Assembly (NCBI GenBank): GCA_016717595.1
Contig: JADKFE010000066.1
Location: 1-40,580, forward strand
Length of the DNA: 40,580 bases
Direction: 5' to 3'
Origin: Deltaproteobacteria bacterium
GTDB taxonomy: Bacteria > Myxococcota_A > UBA796 > CAJQPC01
The position numbers and the translations under genes are program-made. The notes under the pieces are model-generated. The model had not been told where the DNA came from and did no database searches. It saw only the letters and a program-made list of their open reading frames with translations. Of the stretch, positions 23,896 through 31,760 are shown one piece after another (position 1 is the stretch's first letter; the number at the start of each line of letters is the position of its first letter).

Positions 23896-26514
23896 TTAGC
23901 GACGACGGCGAACGAGCAGGAGCCCCACACCCAAGAGCAGGGCGGGGATCGGGGCGGAGTCACCGCCGCTCGCGCAGCGAAGGAGGCCCCCCTTCTCTTC
24001 TTCGTCATCGTCGTTGTTGTCGGAGTCGCTGTCGGAGTCGCTGTCGGAGTCGCTGTCCGAGTCGCTGTCCGAGTCGGAGTCGCTGTCTGTGTCCGAGTCG
24101 CTGTCGGAGTCGGTGTCCGCGTCGCTCTCGCCGGTGTCACAGTCGATGCCGTCGTCGGCCTCGCCGTTGCAGTCGTCGTCGCGCCCGTTGCAATACTCGG
24201 AGCCCTCGGGGTTCACGTCTTCGCGGGAGTCATCACAGTCTTCAGCGTTGGTGACGTAGCCGCTGGGGAGATCACAGCGTGGCGAGCCCTTGTTGATGTC
24301 GCCGTAGCCGTCGCCGTCTGCGTCAGGGAAATAGACGGTGAAGGTCGCAGAGGAGGCGGACCCATCGGCGTCGTCCGAGACGCCGTCGCAGTCCTCGTCT
24401 ACGTCAGCGAGGTCACAGACCTCCTGGGCGCCGGGGTTGGTGCTCGCGGTGGTGTCGTCACAGTCGTCGTTGTTGGCCGACCAGCCGGTGTCACCATCAC
24501 ACACGATGATGGTGCCCGCGCCGCCGAAGCCGTCGTCGTCATCGTCCACATAGCGGGTGGTGCCGACGCCGACCTTGGCGTCTTTGTCATCGCAGTCGTC
24601 CGCGCCGACGACGCCGTCGCCGTCTACGTCGGAGTAGCCCCGGTAGACCTCCGCCTTGCCCACGGCCGACTTGGAGCCTGTGTAGCGGTACGCGCCGATG
24701 ATGATGTCCGCCCAGCCGTCGCCGTCCACGTCCCCCGCGCCGTCCAAGGAGCTGCCGTAATACTCGTAGCTCGCGCCACCAATGAAGATTTGGGAGTAGC
24801 TCGACGGGATCCCCGAGGCGCTGCCCAAGAAGAGCTGCGCGCCCCCGACGTAGGTGCCGTAGCCGTAGCCGTACACCCCGACGAGCACGTCGTCGTAGCC
24901 GTCGTTGTCCACATCCCCCACACCCGCCACGTCCCAGCCGAGCTGGTCCGACTCAAACGATCCGGTGAGGGTCCGCGCGGGGGAAGAGAAGGTGCCGCTG
25001 CCGGAGTTGTGGAAGATGTAGGCCCGCCCAAGCTCAGCGGTTCTGGTGGAGCTGTAGGCGGGCTCACCGACGATCAGATCGAGCGCGCCGTCGCCGTTCA
25101 CGTCCCCGGCGCCGTCCACGGAGGTGCCAAAGTAGTAATAGTTGTTCACCGACACCGTGGTCGCGCCCGTGAGGGTCAGGCCCGTTGAGGAGCCCAAGAG
25201 GATGTTCACCGTGTCGTACCAGGGCTCGGAGATCGCGACGTCGTCGTAGCCGTCGCTGTTGACGTCACCCAGCCCGGCGACGGCGGTGCCCAAGCCCGCG
25301 AGGTTCTGGGTGCCGGTGAACGTCTTGGCGCTGCTCGACGAGAGGCCCGTCGAGGCGCCGTAGAGCACGAGCACCAAGCCGCCGTTGACGTAGGAGCCGG
25401 TGTAGCCCGGCGCCCCGACGATCACGTCATCGTAGCCATCCCCGTTGAGATCCCCCGCGCCGTCGATGGCCTGGCCCAACGCGGCGCTGGCGACGGTCAA
25501 CGACGTGGCGTAGGCCGCCGTGGAGGAGACGCCTGAAGCGGAGCCATGGTACGCGTCGATCCGGCCGCCGCTGGAGCTGTAGTAAGGATCGCCCACCATC
25601 ACGTCGTCATAGCCGTCGCCGTTCACGTCGCCGATGCCCGCGACGGTGTCACCAAACCGCGTCGTGCCGCTGCCCCGGAGCTTCGTGGCCGCTGTCGTGC
25701 CGAGCCCGGCGTAGGAGCCATGAAACACATACGCCCCATCGATGCCCGCGGCGCCGATGATCACGTCATCGTATCCATCGCCGTTCACGTCCCCCGCCGC
25801 GGCCACGGCGCTGCCGAGCTCTTCGCCAAGGGTGGTGCCGAGGAAGGTGGTGTCGGCGGTGCTGTACACGGGATCGACGGTGACGGGGAAGGCCGCGCCG
25901 CGCACGTCCACCTCGATCACCAAGGCGTCGCCGTCTACACGCGCCGTCGCCAGGAGGGCCGCGCCGTCGGCGTCCCACGCCACGGGCTCGGAGACCGTCC
26001 ACAGGCGCCCGTCGGCGGCGGTGATCGCCGCGCCTTCGCCAACGGCCTCGACCCGCTCGGCGCCGTCGTGCTGCACCACGAGGCTCAAGGTGGCGGCGCC
26101 CGCGGGGGCCTCGGCCACCGTCCAGCCGAGCTCAACCCCGCCTTGAAGGCCGAGCCACCAGGTCACCACGCCGCCGTGGTCGTGCTCCAGGCGCCGCAGG
26201 CAGTCGCCGCCGACCCCTACGCCGGGGCCACACTCGCCAAAGGCCGGCTCGACGGGGTGAGCAGGCCGCAGCGCGCCGTCAAAGCCCCACTCCGACAAGG
26301 AGACGTAGACCGGCAGCCCCTCGCCGAGCCGCGCGCCGTCGGCGTCAAACCGCGCCACGGCGTCAGCGCCATAAAGACTGACAGAGAAGCCACCTTCGTC
26401 CTCACGAATGGCCACGGCCTCCGCCGCGATCCGCGCTGAGACCGTAGAGAGCCACACGCCGGAGGGGGTGTTCGTGGCGTTTTGCGGGGCACAGGCCAAG
26501 AGGAGGAGAAGCAC
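23896..26514 (-). CDS. Seven-FG-GAP propeller surface protein, MopE motifs, MYXO-CTERM-like tail
   Basis: 872 residues from GTG 26514 (GGAG nearby). MLLLLLAC is a lipobox-like signal. An N-terminal domain (about 15-215) ends AFPVTVDPVYSTADTTF. Seven FG-GAP blades follow (GDVNGDGYDDVIIG and six variants), the number of an integrin-alpha-like propeller. Then come MopE-type metal-binding repeats (DCDDKDAKV, NNDDCDDTTASTNPGAQEVC, AEDCDDSREDVNPEG, EYCNGRDDDCNG). A long Asp-Ser run precedes an acidic stretch and a tail with Cys, a hydrophobic segment (APIPALLLGVGLLLV) and four Arg, as in MYXO-CTERM sorting signals. Having both an N-terminal lipobox-like Cys and a C-terminal anchor is unusual. Role: Ca-dependent surface adhesion or scaffold. 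First gene of a two-gene operon. Confidence 0.85.
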   Translation of the reverse strand: MLLLLLACAPQNATNTPSGVWLSTVSARIAAEAVAIREDEGGFSVSLYGADAVARFDADGARLGEGLPVYVSLSEWGFDGALRPAHPVEPAFGECGPGVGVGGDCLRRLEHDHGGVVTWWLGLQGGVELGWTVAEAPAGAATLSLVVQHDGAERVEAVGEGAAITAADGRLWTVSEPVAWDADGAALLATARVDGDALVIEVDVRGAAFPVTVDPVYSTADTTFLGTTLGEELGSAVAAAGDVNGDGYDDVIIGAAGIDGAYVFHGSYAGLGTTAATKLRGSGTTRFGDTVAGIGDVNGDGYDDVMVGDPYYSSSGGRIDAYHGSASGVSSTAAYATSLTVASAALGQAIDGAGDLNGDGYDDVIVGAPGYTGSYVNGGLVLVLYGASTGLSSSSAKTFTGTQNLAGLGTAVAGLGDVNSDGYDDVAISEPWYDTVNILLGSSTGLTLTGATTVSVNNYYYFGTSVDGAGDVNGDGALDLIVGEPAYSSTRTAELGRAYIFHNSGSGTFSSPARTLTGSFESDQLGWDVAGVGDVDNDGYDDVLVGVYGYGYGTYVGGAQLFLGSASGIPSSYSQIFIGGASYEYYGSSLDGAGDVDGDGWADIIIGAYRYTGSKSAVGKAEVYRGYSDVDGDGVVGADDCDDKDAKVGVGTTRYVDDDDDGFGGAGTIIVCDGDTGWSANNDDCDDTTASTNPGAQEVCDLADVDEDCDGVSDDADGSASSATFTVYFPDADGDGYGDINKGSPRCDLPSGYVTNAEDCDDSREDVNPEGSEYCNGRDDDCNGEADDGIDCDTGESDADTDSDSDSDTDSDSDSDSDSDSDSDSDSDSDSDNNDDDEEEKGGLLRCASGGDSAPIPALLLGVGLLLVRRRR
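24019..24126 (-). repeat. 12-bp simple repeat coding for Asp-Ser linker
   Basis: About nine imperfect copies of GTCGGAGTCGCT (plus strand) encode the alternating Asp-Ser/Thr spacer before the C-terminal anchor. The 12-bp unit keeps frame, so slippage would change linker length without breaking the gene. Confidence 0.8.
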
Positions 26515-26625
26515 GGGCGCTCCATCGTGGAGAGGTGGCGTGGTTTGGCGCCGACCACCTTACACCCATGTCAGAAGGCTCGCAAGCGACCACGTCAACC
26601 TTCGTGGACCCTGCGCTGATCGTGC

Positions 26626-27117
26626 TCAGGCCCCGCTCATCACCGCCCGTCCGGCCTCGGTGAGCCGGGCGATGCCTGTGCCGCTCTCGTAGTCCAAGAG
26701 GCCCTCGGCGACCATCTCCTCCATCAAGGTGGAGAAGGCGCGGTGGGCGATGAAGTACCGCTTCTCGCTGTGGTCGTGAAGCTCACCCAAAGGAATGGAG
26801 CCCCCGGCCTCGCTGACCTTGGTGAGCAGGCCCTTGCGCGCGCGGGCCATAAACTTGCGCTGCTTCTCTTCAGCGTCGGCGTCTTTGGGCGGCTCGGGGG
26901 CGGCGGGCGCGGCGGCGGGGCTCGCCGGGGTGAGGCGCTGGGCGCGGGTGGCCTCCTCAGCCCGGGCGCGCTCTTCAGCCTGGGCGCGCTCTTGGGCGCG
27001 GGCGTCGTCGATGATCGACGCCACGGGGCTGCGGTAGGGCTGGGGGCGCCGCTCGGTGTCTTGGGTGCCGCCGAGGAGCGCGCCGAGCGTGTCCTTCAGC
27101 CTTGATCGAAGCCCCAT
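26626..27117 (-). CDS. Coiled-coil protein with winged-helix-like C-terminus
   Basis: 163 residues. The N-terminus is basic and amphipathic (LRSRLKDTLGALLGG). A charged Ala/Glu/Arg coiled-coil follows (about 38-60), then an Ala/Pro linker (65-80). A compact C-terminal domain (about 88-163) has ARKGLLTKVSEAGGSIPLGE, LHDHSEKRYFIAHRAFSTLM and EGLLDYESGTGIARLTEAG, which reads like a winged helix with a beta-hairpin wing. I do not recognise a family. AGGAGGT four bases before the ATG fixes the start. It is alone, divergent from DUF72. Confidence 0.6.
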   Translation of the reverse strand: MGLRSRLKDTLGALLGGTQDTERRPQPYRSPVASIIDDARAQERAQAEERARAEEATRAQRLTPASPAAAPAAPEPPKDADAEEKQRKFMARARKGLLTKVSEAGGSIPLGELHDHSEKRYFIAHRAFSTLMEEMVAEGLLDYESGTGIARLTEAGRAVMSGA

Positions 27118-27222
27118 GCTGACCTCCTGCGCCCCGGGGGAAGGGGCTTGAACGTCTTACCCTAAGCACGCGCGGGGGCCTGTGGGAAGGGGGAGGCTGT
27201 CACCGCGCGCTCAACTCGGATA

Positions 27223-27242
27223 AGCGCCTCTGCGGAGGCGCT
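27223..27242 (+). promoter_or_regulatory. Hairpin holding the Shine-Dalgarno of the DUF72 gene
   Basis: AGCGCCTC (27223-27230), loop TGCG, GAGGCGCT (27235-27242) is a perfect 8-bp stem. The ribosome site GGAGG (27234-27238) lies in it, five bases before ATG 27244. Folding would hide the site and could control translation. The stem may also be a mere GC-rich chance palindrome. Confidence 0.35.
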
Positions 27243-27243
27243 G

Positions 27244-28215
27244 ATGCCACGCTCCCCTGCACCCACCCAGCTCGGCCTGTTCGGCGCCGTCGAGGCCGTC
27301 GGCGCGGCGTCCTTGGCCCCCGACGCCGAGGCCCTCGCCCACGCCTTGCCCCCCGGCCTGCGCCTCGGCACCTCGTCGTGGAGCTTCCCCGGCTGGCGCG
27401 GCCTCGTCTACGACCGCCCCGCTGAGGAGCGCCTGCTCTCCCGGGAGGGCCTGCGCGCCTACGCCCGCTGCCCGCTCCTGCGCGCCGTGGGCCTCGACCG
27501 CACCCACTACGCCACGATGACCGCCGCCCAGCTCCAAGAGCTCGCCGCCCAGGTGCCTGAAGACTTCCGCTTCCTGGTCAAAGCGCACGAGTCGTGCACC
27601 TTGGTCGACACCCCAGATCACCCCCGCTACGGCGCGCGGCGCGGCCAAGAGAACCCGCTGTTTTTTGACCCCGCCTGGGCCACGGAGCACGTCGTCGGCC
27701 CGGCGGCGGAGGGCCTCGGCGCGAAGCTGGGGGTGATCCTGTTTCAGCTCGCGCCCCAGCCCGTCGCGCGGCTGGGCGGCCCACGCTTCCCCGAGCGCCT
27801 TCACGCCTTCTTGAGCGGCCTGCCCCGGGGGGTGCCCGTCGCCTTTGAGCTGCGCAACCCCCAGCTCCTCACCCCCGGATACGCCGCCGTGCTCGCCGAG
27901 TTTGGCGCGGTGCATTGCCTCAGCGCCCACCCGTCGATGCCCGCCCCCGCGGCCCAGGCGCGGCTCACCGGGGCCCTCGAGGGCCCGCAGATCATCGCCC
28001 GCTGGATGCTGCAACGCAGCAAGACCTATGAAGAGGCCAAGGACGACTACGCCCCCTTTGACCGCCTCGCCGAGCCCGACCCGACCACCCGGGCGGAGTG
28101 GGTTGAGCTTGTCCAGAAGGTCGCCTCAAAGCCGGTGATCCTCATCATCAACAACAAGGCGGAGGGCAGCTCGCCGCTCTCGGCGCTTCACCTCGCCCGC
28201 GCCCTCGTCGCCTGA
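27244..28215 (+). CDS. DUF72 (YecE-like) family protein
   Basis: 323 residues. The DUF72 TIM-barrel-like domain is plain: LRLGTSSWSFPGWRGLVY, AVGLDRTHYATMTAAQLQEL, VPEDFRFLVKAHESCT, LGVILFQLAPQP, FLSGLPRGVPVAFELRNPQL, the IIARWMLQRSKTYEEAKDDY element and PVILIINNKAEGSSPLSALH. The biochemical role of DUF72 is not established; relatives are linked loosely to nuclease or metal-dependent functions. It starts at ATG 27244 behind a hairpin that covers its ribosome site. The pseudokinase gene follows 66 bases later. Confidence 0.85.
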   Translation: MPRSPAPTQLGLFGAVEAVGAASLAPDAEALAHALPPGLRLGTSSWSFPGWRGLVYDRPAEERLLSREGLRAYARCPLLRAVGLDRTHYATMTAAQLQELAAQVPEDFRFLVKAHESCTLVDTPDHPRYGARRGQENPLFFDPAWATEHVVGPAAEGLGAKLGVILFQLAPQPVARLGGPRFPERLHAFLSGLPRGVPVAFELRNPQLLTPGYAAVLAEFGAVHCLSAHPSMPAPAAQARLTGALEGPQIIARWMLQRSKTYEEAKDDYAPFDRLAEPDPTTRAEWVELVQKVASKPVILIINNKAEGSSPLSALHLARALVA

Positions 28216-28281
28216 GGCCCAGACGGGCTATCTTGCGCAGATCCTGTCGTTCCTGTCGTCCCAATCGCCGCGGAGCCCCCC

Positions 28282-29592
28282 TTGTCTCAGGCTGGAGATC
28301 GTGTCGGCGCCTACGCCCTCACCGAGCGTTTGGAGCTAGAGGCCGGGGTGGCCCTGTGGCTCGCCGAGCGCGCCGATGGCCGCGTCAAAGGCTCGGCCCA
28401 GGCGGTTGTGCGGGTCGCCGCAGACCCAAACGACCGCGTCGCCACCGAGGCCCTACGCGCCGAGTACAGCGCCCTGCGCGCGGTGAACGACCCCCACTTC
28501 CCCGCCGTGTTGAGCTTTCACGACGGCCAGCACGCCCTGATCACCGCGCCCGTCGAGGGCATCTCCCTGCGCGAGGCGATGCTGGAGGCCGAGCTTGGCC
28601 GGCTCACCCTGAGCCCGGCGACGGCTCTGGACGTCGTCTTAGAGCTCGCCCAGGCCCTCCGCGCCGCCCACAGCGCGCCGCCGACGGGCTTCTTTCACGG
28701 CTGGTTCAGCGCGGATGAGGTCTGGCTCACCGTCTCCGGCGACGTGATGTTGATGGGCCTGGGCCAGCCGCCGCCGCTCGGCGCCCGGCGGGCTCCCGAG
28801 AACCACCTCGACGCCCGCGGCGACCAGTGGCTCCTCGGCGCGCTCCTCGCCGAGCTGCTGTTAGAGACGCCGCTGTGGGCCGATCTCCCCCCCGGCGGCG
28901 ACCCCCAGCGCCACCTCGACCGCCGCCTCAAGACCCTCGACCGCCGCTGGCCCGAGGCCGCCCGCCTGCTGCGGAAGGCCCTGGACCCCTCCCCCGACCG
29001 CCGCTTCCCCCAAGACGTCGAGCTTCTGCGCGCCCTGCATGAGCTGGCCCGGCACGAGGGCGGCAGCTCGTCCCGCTTGACCTTGGTGGAGCAGGTCTTG
29101 GAGCTGCGCGCCGCCGCCCTTCGCCAAGATCAGGCCGCGGACGACGACGAAGCCGACGAGCCCGCCCCGCCCGACGCTCAAGCCGCGGAGGAAGACGAGC
29201 CCCAAGACGCCCTGCCCTCCTCCGAGCTCGGGGCCGACGCCGAGACCGACGAGCTCAACGCCCCGGCCCCTCCGCCGCCGGTCGTCACCCCGCGCCTGCC
29301 CCCGTCGAGCACCTTAGAGGCCATCCCGCTGCGCCTCGGCTTCGTGCCCGCCCGCGACAACGTCTCTGAAGAGCGCCCCACCCTCGCGCCTGTGCCCGAG
29401 CACACCGCCATCTCCGTCGAGCGCCCCACCCTGCTCCCCGAGATGACCGACGAGCGCCCCGCCCACGCCCCGCCCGAGGTCGCCGACCCCCGCCAGGCCG
29501 AGACCGAGCGCAACGAGCACCTCGCGGTGATCGCCGTGGGCGTGTTCGCCGTGGTGGGCCTCATCGCGGTGGTGTGGGTGATCTTCTTATGA
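28282..29592 (+). CDS. Kinase-fold protein, probable pseudokinase, C-terminal TM
   Basis: 436 residues from TTG 28282. The layout matches bacterial Ser/Thr kinases: an N-lobe starting VGAYALTERLELEAGVALW, a hinge-like HALITAPVEGISLREAM, a C-lobe with ALDVVLELAQALRAAHS and a terminal ALDPSPDRRFPQDVELLRAL. The catalytic residues are changed. The VAIK Lys position reads AVVRVA, HRDLKPEN is replaced by HGWFSADEVWL, and DFG by MGLGQ. It should not transfer phosphate. A long acidic/Pro linker with three ERPT/ERPA-type repeats leads to one C-terminal membrane helix (VIAVGVFAVVGLIAVVWVI), so it is tail-anchored. It ends in ATGA overlap with the next gene. Likely a membrane scaffold. Confidence 0.7.
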   Translation: MSQAGDRVGAYALTERLELEAGVALWLAERADGRVKGSAQAVVRVAADPNDRVATEALRAEYSALRAVNDPHFPAVLSFHDGQHALITAPVEGISLREAMLEAELGRLTLSPATALDVVLELAQALRAAHSAPPTGFFHGWFSADEVWLTVSGDVMLMGLGQPPPLGARRAPENHLDARGDQWLLGALLAELLLETPLWADLPPGGDPQRHLDRRLKTLDRRWPEAARLLRKALDPSPDRRFPQDVELLRALHELARHEGGSSSRLTLVEQVLELRAAALRQDQAADDDEADEPAPPDAQAAEEDEPQDALPSSELGADAETDELNAPAPPPPVVTPRLPPSSTLEAIPLRLGFVPARDNVSEERPTLAPVPEHTAISVERPTLLPEMTDERPAHAPPEVADPRQAETERNEHLAVIAVGVFAVVGLIAVVWVIFL

Positions 29593-30416
29593 TCGTTCAC
29601 CACCCCGAGCTGCGTGTGCTCGCCCTGCGCACGCCCACCCTGCCCCCGGCCACCCACACCAACTGTTACCTCTTGGGCCAAGGTGCGCTGACCCTGGTAG
29701 ACCCAGCCTCCCCCTACGACGACGAGCAGGCCGCGCTCTTTGAGGCCCTCGACGCGCTGATCGCCGCCGGAGAGCGCCCCGCCCAGGTGTTTCTGACCCA
29801 TCACCACATGGACCACGTCGGCGCGGCCATGGCGCTCAAGGCGCGCTACGGCCTGCCCATCGTCGCCCACGCCCGCACGGCGGAGCTGCTCCAGGGCGAG
29901 GTGGAGATCGACCGCTTCTTGAATGAGGGCGACGTGCTGGAGGTCGGCGGCGGCGGGCGCTGGGAGGTGTTGCACACCCCGGGCCACGCGGGCGGCCACC
30001 TCGTGCTGCACGACACGTCCACCGGGGCCATGGTCGCCGGGGACATGGTCGCCGCCGTGGGCACCATCGTCTTGGCGCCGCCGGATGGCGATCTGCGGCT
30101 CTACCTGGCGTCGTTGGCCCGGCTTCGTGACCTCGCGCCGACGGTCCTCTTCCCGGCGCATGGCGACGACATCCGCGACGCCGTCGGGCTTCTGGAGCAC
30201 TACATCCGCCACCGCCACAGCCGCACCGACCAGCTCCGCGCGGCCTTGGCGTTGGGCCCGGCGAGCCCGATGGAGCTTGTGGAGCGGGTGTACGCGGACA
30301 CGATCCCGGCGTTTATTAAGCCCGTCGCTGAGGCCCAGGTGCGGTGTCACCTGCGGTATCTGGTGGAGGAGGGGGAGGTGTTGGTGGGTGAGGATGAGGT
30401 GTGGGGCTTGACCTGA
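29589..30416 (+). CDS. Metallo-beta-lactamase-fold hydrolase (LACTB2-like)
   Basis: 275 residues from ATG 29589, whose codon overlaps the upstream TGA. The zinc site H71-x-H73-x-D75-H76 is in FLTHHHMDHVG. HTPGHAGGH, AGDMVA and LFPAHGDDI supply the other ligands. The final 60 residues (about 210-275) form a winged-helix-like tail as in LACTB2/glyoxalase-II-like enzymes. Candidate reactions are thioester or phosphodiester hydrolysis; the substrate is not shown. Translational coupling links it to the pseudokinase, an odd pair. Confidence 0.85.
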   Translation: MIVHHPELRVLALRTPTLPPATHTNCYLLGQGALTLVDPASPYDDEQAALFEALDALIAAGERPAQVFLTHHHMDHVGAAMALKARYGLPIVAHARTAELLQGEVEIDRFLNEGDVLEVGGGGRWEVLHTPGHAGGHLVLHDTSTGAMVAGDMVAAVGTIVLAPPDGDLRLYLASLARLRDLAPTVLFPAHGDDIRDAVGLLEHYIRHRHSRTDQLRAALALGPASPMELVERVYADTIPAFIKPVAEAQVRCHLRYLVEEGEVLVGEDEVWGLT

Positions 30417-30473
30417 GCCGGTGCCCCTCGCCGCGACCGCCTGCGTTATGATCGGCCGGATCCTGGAGTGACG

Positions 30474-31757
30474 ATGCCAAGAAGCCAACGAATCGCCCTG
30501 CGGCACCTCGACCCAGGGGCGACCAACCCGGCCTTGCTCATCGATCGGGAGGCGGAGCGTGAGCGCCTCTACGCGCCGCTCAAGGAGTACATCACCGACC
30601 CGGTGAACCTGGCGCAGAACCTCAGCGTGGCGGTGGTCGGCGAGAAGGGCGTAGGCAAGAGCATCTTCACCCTCTCGGTGCTCAAGCGGCTGCGCGAGGA
30701 GCACTCCGATCAGATCGTCACCGTCGAGGTAGACTGCCGCCGCCACCGGGGCTGGCGTGAGCTGCTCTTCGGCGTCTGTGACAAGCTCAAGCTGGAGCTG
30801 GAGAGCCTCTCGTCGGTGGGCCAGAAGCTCCCCGAGTACGCCATCGACGCCGCGTCGCTCCTGCGTGACCTCGCCCGCCTCGACCACGCCCAAGAGGCCA
30901 CCTTAGAGGACTACGCCCTCACCACGATCCGCAAAGGGAAGCTGGGCGGGGCCCGGGCGCTCAAGGAGGTGGCCAAGCTGGAGCTGAGCCTAGAGCTGAC
31001 CATCACCGAGACCCACAAACGTTCGGTCTCCGGCGCGCGGCTGCTCGACGAGGACCGCCTCACCCGCATGATCAGCGCCCTGTTCACCGACCTCGCCCGC
31101 GACGGCCTACGCGCGGTCGTGTTCATCGACAACCTCGATGAGGTGAACCACGACAGCTACATCCGGGCGCAGGACCGCGACGCCGTGCGCCGAGAGGTCG
31201 AGGGGCTCTTGAAGCTGGAGGACGCGCCCATCGCCCTGGTGCTCAACGCCCGCACCTACTTCGCCGGGGTGTTCAACCGCACGATGCGCCGCCCCATCCG
31301 CCTGGAGCCCCTGCCCGGCGCCCTGCTGCGCGACGTGCTCCGCCGCCGTCTGGAGGATGAGACGCCCGCCGTTCAGGCGCAGATGGCGACGCCCGAGGTG
31401 GAGTCCGAGCTGGTCTGGCTCTCGGAGCTGGCTGGCACCACGCCGTTCGAGTTCTTGTACTTCGTGTTCGAGCGCGCCCAAGAGGGCAGCCTGAGCCCCG
31501 CCGAGCGGGAGCCCAGCGTGCAGAGCATCCTCTTGGACTGCTTCCCGAACCTGGAGCGTGAGGAGCTGTGTAAGATCGTGCGCGCCTTTGACGGACAAGC
31601 GCGCATCTCCCGGGATGACCTCGAGAAGGCCCTGGGGAGCGACTACCTGTTTGAGCAAGCGATGCTGCAGCAGGCGGTGCTGCCCGTGGACTTCTGGGTG
31701 CCGAAGATGTTCTCCCTCGACGCCCGGCTGCTGCCCCTCCGCGCGCTCTTGGCCTGA
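30474..31757 (+). CDS. AAA-type P-loop ATPase (Orc/Cdc6- or STAND-like), left module
   Basis: 427 residues from ATG 30474 (TGGAG five bases upstream). Walker A is GEKGVGKS (56-63) and Walker B is AVVFIDNLDE (about 216-225). A long helical insert lies between them. ALVLNARTYF followed by RPIRLEPLPGALLRDVLRRR fits sensor 1 and the lid of the Orc/Cdc6-like or STAND ATPases. The C-terminus (FEFLYFVFERAQEGS, then AVLPVDFWVPKMFSLDARL) is a helical winged-helix-like end. TATGAT at 30447 may be its -10. The TPR gene starts three bases downstream, so they form one unit. It probably works as a nucleotide-driven switch; the trigger is unknown. Confidence 0.75.
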   Translation: MPRSQRIALRHLDPGATNPALLIDREAERERLYAPLKEYITDPVNLAQNLSVAVVGEKGVGKSIFTLSVLKRLREEHSDQIVTVEVDCRRHRGWRELLFGVCDKLKLELESLSSVGQKLPEYAIDAASLLRDLARLDHAQEATLEDYALTTIRKGKLGGARALKEVAKLELSLELTITETHKRSVSGARLLDEDRLTRMISALFTDLARDGLRAVVFIDNLDEVNHDSYIRAQDRDAVRREVEGLLKLEDAPIALVLNARTYFAGVFNRTMRRPIRLEPLPGALLRDVLRRRLEDETPAVQAQMATPEVESELVWLSELAGTTPFEFLYFVFERAQEGSLSPAEREPSVQSILLDCFPNLEREELCKIVRAFDGQARISRDDLEKALGSDYLFEQAMLQQAVLPVDFWVPKMFSLDARLLPLRALLA

Positions 31758-31760
31758 GCG

